From NCBI RefSeq assembly GCF_022513565.1, contig NZ_JAKWBE010000031.1, positions 41,670-105,669 of the forward strand: a stretch of DNA of 64,000 nt, given 5' to 3'. The stretch's first letter is position 1, and each line of letters begins with the position of its first letter. Below the pieces are notes generated by a model. It was given only the letters and a program-made list of their open reading frames with translations. It did no database searches and was not told where the DNA came from. Below are positions 42,658 through 51,271 of the stretch, piece after piece. A program made the position numbers and the translations under genes. This DNA is from Streptomyces gilvus. GTDB taxonomy: Bacteria > Actinomycetota > Actinomycetes > Streptomycetales > Streptomycetaceae.

Positions 42658-42682
42658 GGGGGGCCTTGCCGCAAGGCCCCCC
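42658..42682. promoter_or_regulatory. Rifamycin-associated-element-like palindrome between helR and DUF4253 genes
   Basis: A perfect palindrome of 12-bp arms (GGGGGGCCTTGC and GCAAGGCCCCCC) around one base. The core CTTGCGGCAAG on the helR strand matches the rifamycin-associated element as I remember it. On the plus strand TTGCCG inside it and TATAAG at 42689 are 17 bases apart, a good promoter for the DUF4253 gene; on the minus strand TTGCGG with ACAATC-like sequence about 18-19 bases on could serve helR. The palindrome may thus control both. Confidence 0.75.
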
Positions 42683-42715
42683 TTGCGCTATAAGTTGAAA
42701 GTGGCGGGGAGTGTG

Positions 42716-43513
42716 ATGTCAGTGCCTCCCTCTACAGTCACCGACATGGCGACACTTCCGAACCCCCTCCCGAGGCTCACGTCCCTCGGCTTGAGGCTGC
42801 CCGCGGGCCGACTGGTCGACGAGACGACCGAAGGACCGTGGCACGAACCCCTGTTGTGGCTGGCGGAGGAGCAGGCGACGGCCGGCGCCTGGGCGCGTCT
42901 GCGGGCAGCCGCTCCGCAAGCCGGGCTGCTGCCGGTCCTGTTGGACGTGGGCGGAGGCCATGGCGAGCCCGAGGGCTGGGAGTTGATGCCGGGGGAGGTC
43001 TCCTATCCCGGTGATCACGACGCCGACGAGGTGCTGGCGGCGTTCTGGGACGAGGACCCGCTGGAGGACGAGGACTGGCCGGGGCTCGCGCCCTCCCCGG
43101 TGCCGGCCGCCGACCCCGACGAGCGGGCCGCCGCGGTCGCCGACTCCCTCACCGACGGGCGGCCCTGGTTCAAGGAGCCGCACCTGGCCCTGGTGCCCGC
43201 CCGCCGCAGCGCCGACATCCCGGCGGCCATCGGCTGGAGCGGGCCCGTGAACTACGAGGAGGACGTCGCCCGTCTGTGCGCGGTACTGCGCTCCTGGGAG
43301 GACCGCTTCGGCATACGGGTCGTGGCGCTCGGCTTCGACCACCTGGCCGTCTCGGTGGCGGCGCCGCCCACCGACCTCGCCGAGGCGGAGGCGGTCGCCG
43401 CCGAGCACTACGCCTTCTGCCCGTACACGGTCCTGGTGGACACCGACGACACCCTCACCTCGCACGCCCAGAAGCTGGTCGGCGAGCGGATCTGGCACTT
43501 CTGGTGGGACTGA
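42716..43513 (+). CDS. DUF4253 domain-containing protein
   Basis: 265 residues (255 from the later ATG at 42746). The C-terminal 110 residues are the DUF4253 domain: PHLALVPARRSADIPAAIGW, VLRSWEDRFGIRVVALGFDHLAVSVAAPP and the end HYAFCPYTV with EKLVGERIWHFWWD-like tail. Function unknown; the family is widespread in Streptomyces. GGGGAG lies before ATG 42716, and a TTGCCG/TATAAG promoter lies directly upstream, partly inside the palindrome shared with helR. Confidence 0.85.
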   Translation: MSVPPSTVTDMATLPNPLPRLTSLGLRLPAGRLVDETTEGPWHEPLLWLAEEQATAGAWARLRAAAPQAGLLPVLLDVGGGHGEPEGWELMPGEVSYPGDHDADEVLAAFWDEDPLEDEDWPGLAPSPVPAADPDERAAAVADSLTDGRPWFKEPHLALVPARRSADIPAAIGWSGPVNYEEDVARLCAVLRSWEDRFGIRVVALGFDHLAVSVAAPPTDLAEAEAVAAEHYAFCPYTVLVDTDDTLTSHAQKLVGERIWHFWWD

Positions 43514-43715
43514 CGGCCGGCCGCGCTGAAGACTCGACACGGCTCGCAGCGCGATGTCGACGCGTTCCATCTGATCGACGGGGATGTCTCGATGGTGTGG
43601 ACCCCCGCACGTCACAGCGACGGCGGCGAGGCGGGCAGGGGGCGGCCGGTCGGAGGCACGCCCGAAACGCCCCGGCCCACCCGCGCGGCGGGACGGGACG
43701 GCTCCCGTTCCGTTC

Positions 43716-44618
43716 TCAGGCCTTGCGGCCGATTCCCGCGTACACGTTGATGTCGGCGTCCGTCACGTCGTTGATGTCGGCGTACCGGACCTTCTCGATC
43801 GCGTCGAGGGTCTCCAGGTAGGAGGCCTCCGGCTGCTGCGGCACCGGGGCGGCGTTGTCGGCCCGCCACCGGTGGGCGGGGACGACCCCCGGCTCGGCGA
43901 GTTCGAGGGAGCTCTCCGTGAAGAACCGCTCGACCTCGGCCTTGGACCGCAGCACGAAGGTGAACCCCCGCTCGGTGTACGTGCGTTGGACCGCACGGAT
44001 GTTCTCGGGGTTGAGGTCCTCGGTGAGGTGGCTGAGCACCAGCCGGCTCCCGGAGGGCAGCGCCTCCATCAGCTCGCGCACGATCGGGTAGGCCTCCGCG
44101 TCCTCCACGAAGTGCAGGATCGCCACCAGGCAGAGCGCGATCGGCTGGTCGAAGTCCAGCGTCTTCGCTGCCTGTTCGAGGATGTGCGCCGGGTTGTTGA
44201 AGTCGGCGTCGATGTAGTCCGTACGGCCCTCGGGCCCGCTGGTGAGCAGGGCACGGGCGTGGGTGAGCACCACCGGGTCGTTGTCGACGTACACCACCCG
44301 TGAGTCGGGGATGATCCGCTGGGCGATCTGGTGGACGTTCTCCGCGGTGGGCAGGCCGGTGCCGATGTCGAGGAACTGACGGATGCCGTCGTCCTGGGCG
44401 AGCGTGTTCACCGCGCGGCGCAGGAAGTCGCGGTTGTGCCGTACGTCCAGGTAGCCGCGCGGGTTGGCGGCGAGCGCGGCGGCGGCCGCGGCGCGGTCGA
44501 CCGGGTAGTTGTCCTTGCCGCCGAGGAAGACGTCGTAGACCCGGGCCGGGTGCGCCTTGGTGGTGTCGATCCTGCCGCGCAGCAGGGCGGGGTCTTGGCT
44601 CAGTGCGTCACCGGACAC
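43716..44618 (-). CDS. SAM-dependent methyltransferase, DUF574 family
   Basis: 300 residues of the actinobacterial SAM_MT/DUF574 family. Family marks are RVYDVFLGGKDNYPVDR, RAVNTLAQDDGIRQFLDIGTGLPTAENVHQ (SAM site) and YVDNDPVVLTHARALL. Substrate unknown; many such genes occur per Streptomyces genome. Start at GTG 44618 is set by AGGAGACACCC upstream. Confidence 0.92.
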   Translation of the reverse strand: MSGDALSQDPALLRGRIDTTKAHPARVYDVFLGGKDNYPVDRAAAAAALAANPRGYLDVRHNRDFLRRAVNTLAQDDGIRQFLDIGTGLPTAENVHQIAQRIIPDSRVVYVDNDPVVLTHARALLTSGPEGRTDYIDADFNNPAHILEQAAKTLDFDQPIALCLVAILHFVEDAEAYPIVRELMEALPSGSRLVLSHLTEDLNPENIRAVQRTYTERGFTFVLRSKAEVERFFTESSLELAEPGVVPAHRWRADNAAPVPQQPEASYLETLDAIEKVRYADINDVTDADINVYAGIGRKA

Positions 44619-44902
44619 GGGTGTCTCCTGGAGAGTCGAGGCGGTCGTACGGGCGACCACGACCAGTCGCCAACAACCTAACTCCCGGCCGTACTTGATG
44701 GTGCCCGACCGGCGATCCCGCCGTTCCGGCACCCACGATCCGTCCCGCGAGCCCCCTGCGGGAAACCACGTCCCAGCAGGTCAGACGACGTCCCGTCACG
44801 TCGGCGTCCCGAATCTCGCGCGGACTGTGGCGTCGATGGCCGATCATCACTCAGGCTGAGGCCCGCACTCCAGCCGCCACCCCACAGAAGGCCCCCACGC
44901 CC

Positions 44903-45100
44903 ATGCCCGCCACCCGCCGCTCGCTCACCGCCCTGCTCCTCGTCGCGCTCGTCGCGCTCGGCCTGACGGGATGCCAGGACGGCACGGGCCTCAAGGACGA
45001 GGGCCCGGCGACCCGTCACGCCCGGTCCCTGCACGCCCCCGGTCCCCCGTATGCGAAGAGGCCGCCCGGCGGGGAGCCGGGCGGCCTCGGAGGTCGCTGA
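44903..45100 (+). CDS. Small lipoprotein of 65 residues
   Basis: An ATG-initiated frame with a convincing lipoprotein signal (RRSLTALLLVALVALGLTGC, lipobox LTGC, Cys about 24) followed by about 40 hydrophilic residues. AGAAGG lies at ribosome-site distance. The last residues (RPPGGEPGGLGGR) are encoded by the hairpin at 45058-45088, so the reading frame runs through a terminator-like structure. Function unknown; the gene could be real or a fortuitous frame. Confidence 0.6.
   Translation: MPATRRSLTALLLVALVALGLTGCQDGTGLKDEGPATRHARSLHAPGPPYAKRPPGGEPGGLGGR
45058..45088. terminator. Hairpin terminator shared by convergent genes
   Basis: GAGGCCGCCCGGC and GCCGGGCGGCCTC are perfect 13-bp arms around GGGGA, 18 bases from the stop of the DUF805 gene on the minus strand and inside the 3' end of the small lipoprotein frame. 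Confidence 0.85.
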
Positions 45101-45105
45101 GGAGA

Positions 45106-45474
45106 TCAGCCGGCGTAGACCGGCGCCTCCTTGGGGTTCGGGCCGTACTTGTTCGGACCCGGCTCGCTGTCCAGGCAGGTGAAGACCAGCAGCGTGATGC
45201 CGCCGACGAGCGGGACGATCCCGAACAGCAGCCACCAGCCGGACTTGCCGGTGTCGTGCAGCCGGCGGACACCGACGGCCAGGCTGGGGAGCAGGATGGC
45301 GAGGTAGAAGACGCCCAGAAGCGCGATGCCCGCCATCGACTTCGACGCGCCGGCGATGACGGCCAGCACGATGTAGATGATGCCGACGAACAGCGCGTAC
45401 ATCCAGTACTCCTTGCGGCGCGCGCGCCCGCTGAACACCGCGTACTTCTTCAGCGCTTCGAGAAACCAGCTCAT
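45106..45474 (-). CDS. DUF805 family membrane protein
   Basis: 122 residues, with the DUF805 start MSWFLEALKKYAVFSGRARRKEYWMYALF and about four membrane segments, then the family motif RRLHDTGKSGWWLLFGIVPLVGGITLLVF. Function unknown; often near stress or envelope genes. ATG 45474. Convergent with the small lipoprotein. Confidence 0.93.
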   Translation of the reverse strand: MSWFLEALKKYAVFSGRARRKEYWMYALFVGIIYIVLAVIAGASKSMAGIALLGVFYLAILLPSLAVGVRRLHDTGKSGWWLLFGIVPLVGGITLLVFTCLDSEPGPNKYGPNPKEAPVYAG

Positions 45475-45755
45475 GGTGCGTCCCCCAGGGATCGACGTTC
45501 GGACCATCCGGAACGGATCAGGCCAGTCGCAGAAGGTAGGGACGGTGACGAGAACTCGTCAATTCCCCATGGCCGGCACACGAGTTCGCGGAAATACGGA
45601 CAGATCCATCCGAGATCCATCACCGACCACGACGAATCGCCCGCCGTGCAACGCGAGTTCACGGGATCGAGTTGCTTCCGTTGCCGAACCGAAGGCGTTC
45701 CGATGCCGGTCGGTGGCCGATTCGAGGCCTGATCTGTTCCGTACCGTTGCCCGGT

Positions 45756-46748
45756 TCAGCGCACCTTCCGCGCCACCTCGGTCGCCCAGTACGTCAGGAT
45801 GTTCCGCGCGCCGGCCCGCTTGATGCCGGTGAGGGCCTCCAGGATCGCCCGGTCGCGGTCGATCCAGCCCTTCTCGGCGGCGGCCTCGATCATCGAGTAC
45901 TCGCCGGAGATCTGGTAGGCGGCCACCGGAACGTCCACGGTGTCGGCGACCCGCGCGACGATGTCGAGGTAGGGGCCGGCGGGCTTGACCATCACCATGT
46001 CGGCTCCCTCCTCCAGGTCCAGCGCCAGCTCCCGCAGCGCGTCGCCCACGTTCGCCGGGTCCTGCTGGTACGTCTTGCGGTCCCCCTGGAGCGAGGAGCC
46101 GACGGCCTCGCGGAAGGGGCCGTAGAACGCGGAGGCGTACTTGACGGTGTAGGCGAGGACGGCCACGTCCTCCCGCCCGATCTGGTCGAGCGCGTCCCGG
46201 ATGACCCCGATCTGCCCGTCCATCATCCCGCTGGGGCCGACGACATGGGCGCCGGCGTCCGCCTGCACCTGGGCCATCTCGGCGTACCGCTCCAGCGTCG
46301 CGTCGTTGTCGACGCGCCCCTGCGCGTCGAGGACACCGCAGTGCCCGTGGTCGGTCGTCTCGTCGAGGCACAGGTCGGACATGACCAGCAGCTCGTCGCC
46401 CACCTCGGCGCGCACATCGCGGATCGCGACCTGCAGGATCCCGTCCGGGTCGGTGCCCGGCGTCCCGATGGCGTCCTTCTTCGACTCCTCCGGCACCCCG
46501 AACAGCATGATCCCGGAGATCCCGGCCTCCACCGCCTCCGCGGCCGCCTTCTTCAGGCTGTCCCGGGTGTGCTGGACGACACCGGGCATCGCGGCGATCG
46601 GCACGGGCTCGCTCACGCCCTCCCGCACGAAGGCGGGGAGGATGAAGTCGGCCGGGTGCAGCCGCGTCTCGGCGACCATGCGCCGCATCACGGGAGTGGT
46701 CCGCAGCCGACGGGGTCGGGCACCGGGAAACGATCCGTACTTCGACAT
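45756..46748 (-). CDS. hemB: Delta-aminolevulinic acid dehydratase (porphobilinogen synthase)
   Basis: 330-residue enzyme condensing two 5-aminolevulinate molecules to porphobilinogen. Catalytic lysines are Lys203 in LAYTVKYASAFYGPFR and Lys255 in MVMVKPAGPYLDI; the metal-site region is VMSDLCLDETTDHGHCG. Starts ATG 46748 (MSKYGSF). It follows hemD in the same direction but a perfect hairpin at 46824-46854 lies between them, so it may be partly uncoupled from the rex-hemACD transcript. Confidence 0.97.
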   Translation of the reverse strand: MSKYGSFPGARPRRLRTTPVMRRMVAETRLHPADFILPAFVREGVSEPVPIAAMPGVVQHTRDSLKKAAAEAVEAGISGIMLFGVPEESKKDAIGTPGTDPDGILQVAIRDVRAEVGDELLVMSDLCLDETTDHGHCGVLDAQGRVDNDATLERYAEMAQVQADAGAHVVGPSGMMDGQIGVIRDALDQIGREDVAVLAYTVKYASAFYGPFREAVGSSLQGDRKTYQQDPANVGDALRELALDLEEGADMVMVKPAGPYLDIVARVADTVDVPVAAYQISGEYSMIEAAAEKGWIDRDRAILEALTGIKRAGARNILTYWATEVARKVR

Positions 46749-46823
46749 GCCCTCTACGCTACGCCCGCCCCGTGGGCACCTTTGCCGACGCCGTGTCGAG
46801 CGCACCCGTGGGGTGCCGGGAAC

Positions 46824-46854
46824 GGTGGGGCGTCCCCGCGCGGGACGCCCCACC
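46824..46854. terminator. Hairpin between hemD and hemB
   Basis: GGTGGGGCGTCCC and GGGACGCCCCACC form perfect 13-bp arms around CGCGC, in the 112-base gap. Likely a terminator or attenuator of the hemACD transcript. Confidence 0.8.
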
Positions 46855-46860
46855 CACTCC

Positions 46861-48564
46861 TCAGGTCGTCCGGCGCCGCCGGGCTCCCGGCCGCCGCTCG
46901 CTCGGCCGGGTCACCGGGTCGCCGGCCTCCAGTGCGGCGGCGCGGCGGCGCAGGCCGTAGTCGGCGAGGGCCTCCGTCAGCTTGTGCACGGACGGCTCCG
47001 GGGCCATGACGTCCACCCGCAGCCCGTGCTCCTCGGCGGTCTTCGCCGTGGCCGGACCGATACAGGCGATCACCGTCACGTTGTGCGGCTTGCCCGCGAT
47101 GCCCACCAGGTTGCGCACGGTCGAGGACGAGGTGAAGAGAACGGCGTCGAAGCCGCCGCCCTTGATCGCCTCCCGCGTCTCCGCCGGCGGCGGCGAGGCC
47201 CGCACGGTCCGGTACGCGGTGACGTCGTCGACCTCCCAGCCCAGCTCGATGAGCCCGGCGACCAGGGTCTCGGTGGCGATGTCGGCGCGCGGCAGGAACA
47301 CCCGGTCGATCGGGTCGAAGACCGGGTCGTAGGGCGGCCAGTCCTCCAGCAGACCGGCCGCGGACTGCTCCCCGCTCGGCACCAGGTCCGGCTTCACGCC
47401 GAAGGCGACCAGGGCCTTCGCCGTCTGCTCGCCCACCGCGGCGACCTTGATCCCCGCGAAGGCCCGGGCGTCGAGCCCGTACTCCTCGAACTTCTCCCGC
47501 ACGGCCCGGACGGCGTTGACCGAGGTGAACGCGATCCACTCGTAGCGCCCGGTCACGAGTCCCTTCACGGCCCGCTCCATCTGCTGGGGCGTGCGCGGCG
47601 GCTCGACGGCGATCGTCGGGACCTCGTGCGGCACGGCCCCGTAGGACCGCAGCTGGTCGGAGAGCGACGCCGCCTGCTCCTTCGTCCGCGGCACGAGAAC
47701 CTTCCAGCCGAACAGCGGCTTGTTCTCGAACCAGGACAGCTGGTCGCGCTGGGCGGCGGCGGAACGCTCACCGACCACGGCTATCACCGGCCGGCCGCCG
47801 TCCGGCGAGGGCAGCACCTTTGCCTGCTTCAGCATCTGCGCGACCGTGCCGAGCGTCGCGGTCCAAGTCCGCTGCCGCGTGGTGGTACCGGCGACCGTGA
47901 CGGTCATCGGGGTGTCCGGCTTGCGGCCGGCCGACACCAGCTCGCCCGCCGCCGCGCCCACCGAGTCGAGCGTCGTGGAGACGACGACCGTCCCGTCCGA
48001 GGCGCCCACCTCCGTCCAGCACCGGTCGGAGGCCGTACGGGCGTCCACGAACCGCACGTCCGCGCCCTCGGCGTCCCGCAGCGGGACACCGGCGTACGCG
48101 GGCACGCCGACGGCCGCGGCGACACCCGGCACGACCTCGAACGGCACGCCCTCACGGGCGCACGCCAGCATCTCCTCGGCGGCGTAAGCGTCCAGGCCAG
48201 GGTCCCCGGACACCGCACGGACGACCCGCCTGCCGCCCCGCGCGGCCTCCATGACAAGATGTGCGGCATCCCGTACCGCGGGGGCCCCAAGGGTTGTTGA
48301 CGTGCCGTCAACGACCGCCAGCTGAGGTGTGCCCGTGCCCGGAACAGGGTCCGACGAAGGACCCCCGTCCGTGTGCACCTCGGCGACGCCCTGCCTGGCG
48401 TGCCGGCGCACCACGTCGAGCACGTCGTGCTCGGCGACGAGGACGTCCGCGTTCGCCAGCGCCTCCACGGCGCGCAGAGTCAGCAGTCCCGGATCCCCGG
48501 GTCCGGCACCCAGGAAGGTGACGTGCCCGTGATCGAGGCCGGTGGGAAGGGTGGTGGGGCTCAA
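46861..48564 (-). CDS. hemD: Bifunctional uroporphyrinogen-III C-methyltransferase / uroporphyrinogen-III synthase
   Basis: 567 residues in two domains. The N-terminal half is a SUMT/CobA-type SAM methyltransferase (VTFLGAGPGDPGLLTLRAVEAL, VVRAVSGDPGLDAYA, EVVPGVAAAVGVPAYAGVPL); the C-terminal half is uroporphyrinogen-III synthase (VLVPRTKEQAASLSDQL, WIAFTSVNAVRAVRE, DAVLFTSSSTVRNLVG). It closes the tetrapyrrole ring and begins the siroheme/B12 branch. The TTG start at 48564 has GGGGGAG nearby and overlaps the hemC stop by four bases (TTGA), so it is coupled. The N-terminal domain appears somewhat diverged from free-standing SUMTs. Confidence 0.94.
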   Translation of the reverse strand: MSPTTLPTGLDHGHVTFLGAGPGDPGLLTLRAVEALANADVLVAEHDVLDVVRRHARQGVAEVHTDGGPSSDPVPGTGTPQLAVVDGTSTTLGAPAVRDAAHLVMEAARGGRRVVRAVSGDPGLDAYAAEEMLACAREGVPFEVVPGVAAAVGVPAYAGVPLRDAEGADVRFVDARTASDRCWTEVGASDGTVVVSTTLDSVGAAAGELVSAGRKPDTPMTVTVAGTTTRQRTWTATLGTVAQMLKQAKVLPSPDGGRPVIAVVGERSAAAQRDQLSWFENKPLFGWKVLVPRTKEQAASLSDQLRSYGAVPHEVPTIAVEPPRTPQQMERAVKGLVTGRYEWIAFTSVNAVRAVREKFEEYGLDARAFAGIKVAAVGEQTAKALVAFGVKPDLVPSGEQSAAGLLEDWPPYDPVFDPIDRVFLPRADIATETLVAGLIELGWEVDDVTAYRTVRASPPPAETREAIKGGGFDAVLFTSSSTVRNLVGIAGKPHNVTVIACIGPATAKTAEEHGLRVDVMAPEPSVHKLTEALADYGLRRRAAALEAGDPVTRPSERRPGARRRRTT

Positions 48565-49520
48565 TGTGCTCGCTCCCCCATCAGACCGGCCGCGCCCTGG
48601 GCAAGCATCTCGGCCGCGAGCGCACGGCCGAGCGCCGTTGCCTGGTCGTATGTCTCGGGCACGGGACCGGTGGTGGACAGCTGCACCGTACGGACGCCGT
48701 CGGTCGTGCCGACGACGCCCCGCAGGCGCATTTCCTTGACAAACTGCCCGTCGGCCAGAAGGTCGGCCAGCGCGCCCACAGGGGCGCTGCAGCCGGCCTC
48801 CAGGGCGGCGAGCAGTGACCGTTCGGCGGTCACGGCGGCCCGGGTGAACGGGTCGTCGAGTTCGCCGAGCGAGGCGATCAGGTCCGCGTGGTCCGCGGCG
48901 CATTCGATCGCCAGTGCCCCCTGGCCGGGGGCGGGCAGAACCGTGTCTATCGACAGGAAGTCGGTGACCTCGTCGATCCGGCCGATCCGGCTCAGGCCGG
49001 CGGCGGCCAGGACGACGGCGTCCAGCTCACCGTCGCGTACGTACCGGATCCGGGTGTCGACGTTCCCCCGGATCGGCACGGTCTCTATGTCCAGCCCGTG
49101 CCCGCGCGCGTACGCGTTCAGCTGGGCCATCCGCCGCGGCGAACCCGTCCCGATCCGCGCCCCGCGGGGCAGGTCGGTGAACTTCAGCGCGTCCCGGGCG
49201 ACGATGACGTCCCTCGGGTCCTCGCGTTCCGGTACGGCGGCCAGGACCAGGTCCTCGGGCTGCGCGGTCGGCAGGTCCTTGAGCGAATGAACCGCGAAGT
49301 CGACCTCCCCCCGCAGCAGCGCGTCGCGCAGCGCCGTGACGAACACACCGGTGCCGCCGATCTGCGCGAGGTGCTCGCGGGAGGTGTCGCCGTACGTCGT
49401 GATCTCGACCAGCTCGACGGGCCGGCCGGTCACCCGGCTCACGGCCTCAGCCACCTGCCCGGACTGGGCCATGGCGAGTCTGCTCCGCCTCGTCCCCAGT
49501 CTCAGTGTCCTGTCAGTCAT
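48561..49520 (-). CDS. hemC: Hydroxymethylbilane synthase (porphobilinogen deaminase)
   Basis: 319-residue enzyme that polymerises four porphobilinogens. The dipyrromethane cofactor is held by Cys244 in LEAGCSAPVGA; other marks are LRLGTRRSRLAMAQS at the N-terminus and VHSLKDLPTAQP. ATG 49520 overlaps the hemA stop (ATGA). Third gene of the coupled rex-hemA-hemC-hemD set. Confidence 0.97.
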   Translation of the reverse strand: MTDRTLRLGTRRSRLAMAQSGQVAEAVSRVTGRPVELVEITTYGDTSREHLAQIGGTGVFVTALRDALLRGEVDFAVHSLKDLPTAQPEDLVLAAVPEREDPRDVIVARDALKFTDLPRGARIGTGSPRRMAQLNAYARGHGLDIETVPIRGNVDTRIRYVRDGELDAVVLAAAGLSRIGRIDEVTDFLSIDTVLPAPGQGALAIECAADHADLIASLGELDDPFTRAAVTAERSLLAALEAGCSAPVGALADLLADGQFVKEMRLRGVVGTTDGVRTVQLSTTGPVPETYDQATALGRALAAEMLAQGAAGLMGERAH

Positions 49521-51271
49521 GCCGGCCCTCGGTCCTTGCTGTTCTCGGGTTCGTCATCGGCGCGCTCGGCGCGGGAGACGGCGGCGACCGTCTCCTGGTC
49601 CAGGTCGAAGAGGGTGCGCAACGCGTCCGCGTACCCAGCTCCGCCCGGCTCAGCCGCGAGTTGCTTGACCCGTACGGTCGGCGCGTGCAGCAGCTTGTCG
49701 ACGACACGTTTCACGGTCTGCGTGATCTCGGCGCGGTGCTTGTCGTCCAGCGCCGGCAGCCGCCCCTCGAGCCGCGCGATCTCGTTCGCCACGACGTCGG
49801 CGGCCATGGTCCGCAGCGCCACCACGGTCGGTGTGATGTGGGCCGCCCTGAGCGCCGCCCCGAAGGCGGCGACCTCGTCGGCGACGATCCGCCGCACCTG
49901 GTCGACGTCGGCCGCCATCGGAGCGTCCGCGGACGCCTCGGCCAGCGACTCGATGTCCACCAGCCGCACCCCGACCAGCCGGTGCACGGCCGCGTCGATG
50001 TCCCGGGGCATGGCCAGGTCCAGCAGGAACAGCACGGGCGCGGGCCGCGGCGGCCCCACGACGGGTTCGGGCTTGCGCCGCTCCGGGATCCGTCCGACGG
50101 TGGCGGCGAGCGCGGCCAGCGCGACGATGGCGTCGGTGTCCTGCGCGGGATCGAACGAGGCCCCCGCCCCGCCCGTCTGCGGCCGAGGCGCGTTGTCCAC
50201 CCAGGCAGCATGCTGCTCAAGCTCAGCAGCAGCCATCCCGGCAACGGCCCCTTCCCCGAGCACGGAGAAGTCGGCGGCGGCCTGCATGGGAGCAAGATCA
50301 AGCGGACAGTTCTCATCGCTTGAGCTGCGGGCATTCGTGCCGCCTAGGGCGGCTCCCGACCCAAAGACGGGCGGCACCTCGCCAGCGCCGAGTTGCGCGT
50401 CCAACCCCCGGCCGGCACCAGCATCCGGCACCCGCCCACCAACAGCCGCGGCAACCGCCTCAGCCGACAGCACAAGCCCAGTGGCCCCGGTACAGGACAC
50501 CACGACATCGGCACGTGTCAGCTCACCCGGCACCGAGTCCATCGACACCGCCCGAGCCACACCCCCCGCGTCACCCCCGTCGTTGAGGATCTCCGCCAGC
50601 CGCTCGGCCCGATCAGCCGTGCGGTTGGCGATCACCACCTCACCGACCCCGGCCCGCGCCAGCGTCGCCGCCGCCAGCGACGACATCGACCCGGCCCCGA
50701 TGACCAGCGCCTTCTTCCCCCGCGCCCACACCTGCACATCCGCACCGGCGGCCAACTGCTCCAGCCCGAAGGTCACGAGCGACTGCCCGGCCCGGTCGAT
50801 CCCCGTCTCGGAGTGCGCCCGCTTCCCGACCCGCAACGCCTGCTGGAACAGATCGTTGAGCAGGCGCCCGGCGGTGTGCAGATCCTGTGCCCTGGCCAGC
50901 GAGTCCTTTATCTGCCCGAGGATCTGCCCCTCACCGACGACCATCGAGTCCAGCCCGCAGGCCACGGAGAACAGATGGTGGACGGCACGGTCCTCGTAGT
51001 GCACGTACAGATAGGGCGTCAGCTCATCCAGCCCCACCCCGCTGTGCTGCGCCAGCAGCGTCGACAGCTCGGCGACACCCGCGTGGAACTTGTCCACGTC
51101 CGCGTACAACTCGATCCGGTTGCACGTGGCCAGCACCGCCGCCTCGCTCGCCGGCTCCGCCGCGACCGTGTCCTGCAACAGCTTGACCTGGGCGTCCATG
51201 GCCAGCGCGGCCCGCTCCAGCACGCTGACCGGGGCGCTGCGATGGCTCAGCCCGACGACGAGGAGACTCAT
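49517..51271 (-). CDS. hemA: Glutamyl-tRNA reductase
   Basis: 584-residue NADPH enzyme reducing glutamyl-tRNA to glutamate-1-semialdehyde, feeding HemL. Catalytic Cys50 lies in LATCNRIELY; the NADPH fold is KKALVIGAGSMSSLAAATLARAG and the C-terminal dimerisation domain ends in VRRVVDKLLHAPTVRVKQL-like sequence. It is about 160 residues longer than the E. coli enzyme because a Gly/Ala-rich segment of about 130 residues (roughly 270-410) is inserted after VVVSCTGATG. ATG 51271 overlaps the rex stop (ATGA). HemA is under Rex control through the operon. Confidence 0.96.
   Translation of the reverse strand: MSLLVVGLSHRSAPVSVLERAALAMDAQVKLLQDTVAAEPASEAAVLATCNRIELYADVDKFHAGVAELSTLLAQHSGVGLDELTPYLYVHYEDRAVHHLFSVACGLDSMVVGEGQILGQIKDSLARAQDLHTAGRLLNDLFQQALRVGKRAHSETGIDRAGQSLVTFGLEQLAAGADVQVWARGKKALVIGAGSMSSLAAATLARAGVGEVVIANRTADRAERLAEILNDGGDAGGVARAVSMDSVPGELTRADVVVSCTGATGLVLSAEAVAAAVGGRVPDAGAGRGLDAQLGAGEVPPVFGSGAALGGTNARSSSDENCPLDLAPMQAAADFSVLGEGAVAGMAAAELEQHAAWVDNAPRPQTGGAGASFDPAQDTDAIVALAALAATVGRIPERRKPEPVVGPPRPAPVLFLLDLAMPRDIDAAVHRLVGVRLVDIESLAEASADAPMAADVDQVRRIVADEVAAFGAALRAAHITPTVVALRTMAADVVANEIARLEGRLPALDDKHRAEITQTVKRVVDKLLHAPTVRVKQLAAEPGGAGYADALRTLFDLDQETVAAVSRAERADDEPENSKDRGPA

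Noticed and set aside
45672..48300. Long plus-strand frames opposite hemB and hemD
   Set aside because: High-GC antisense shadows of two clearly conserved heme genes.
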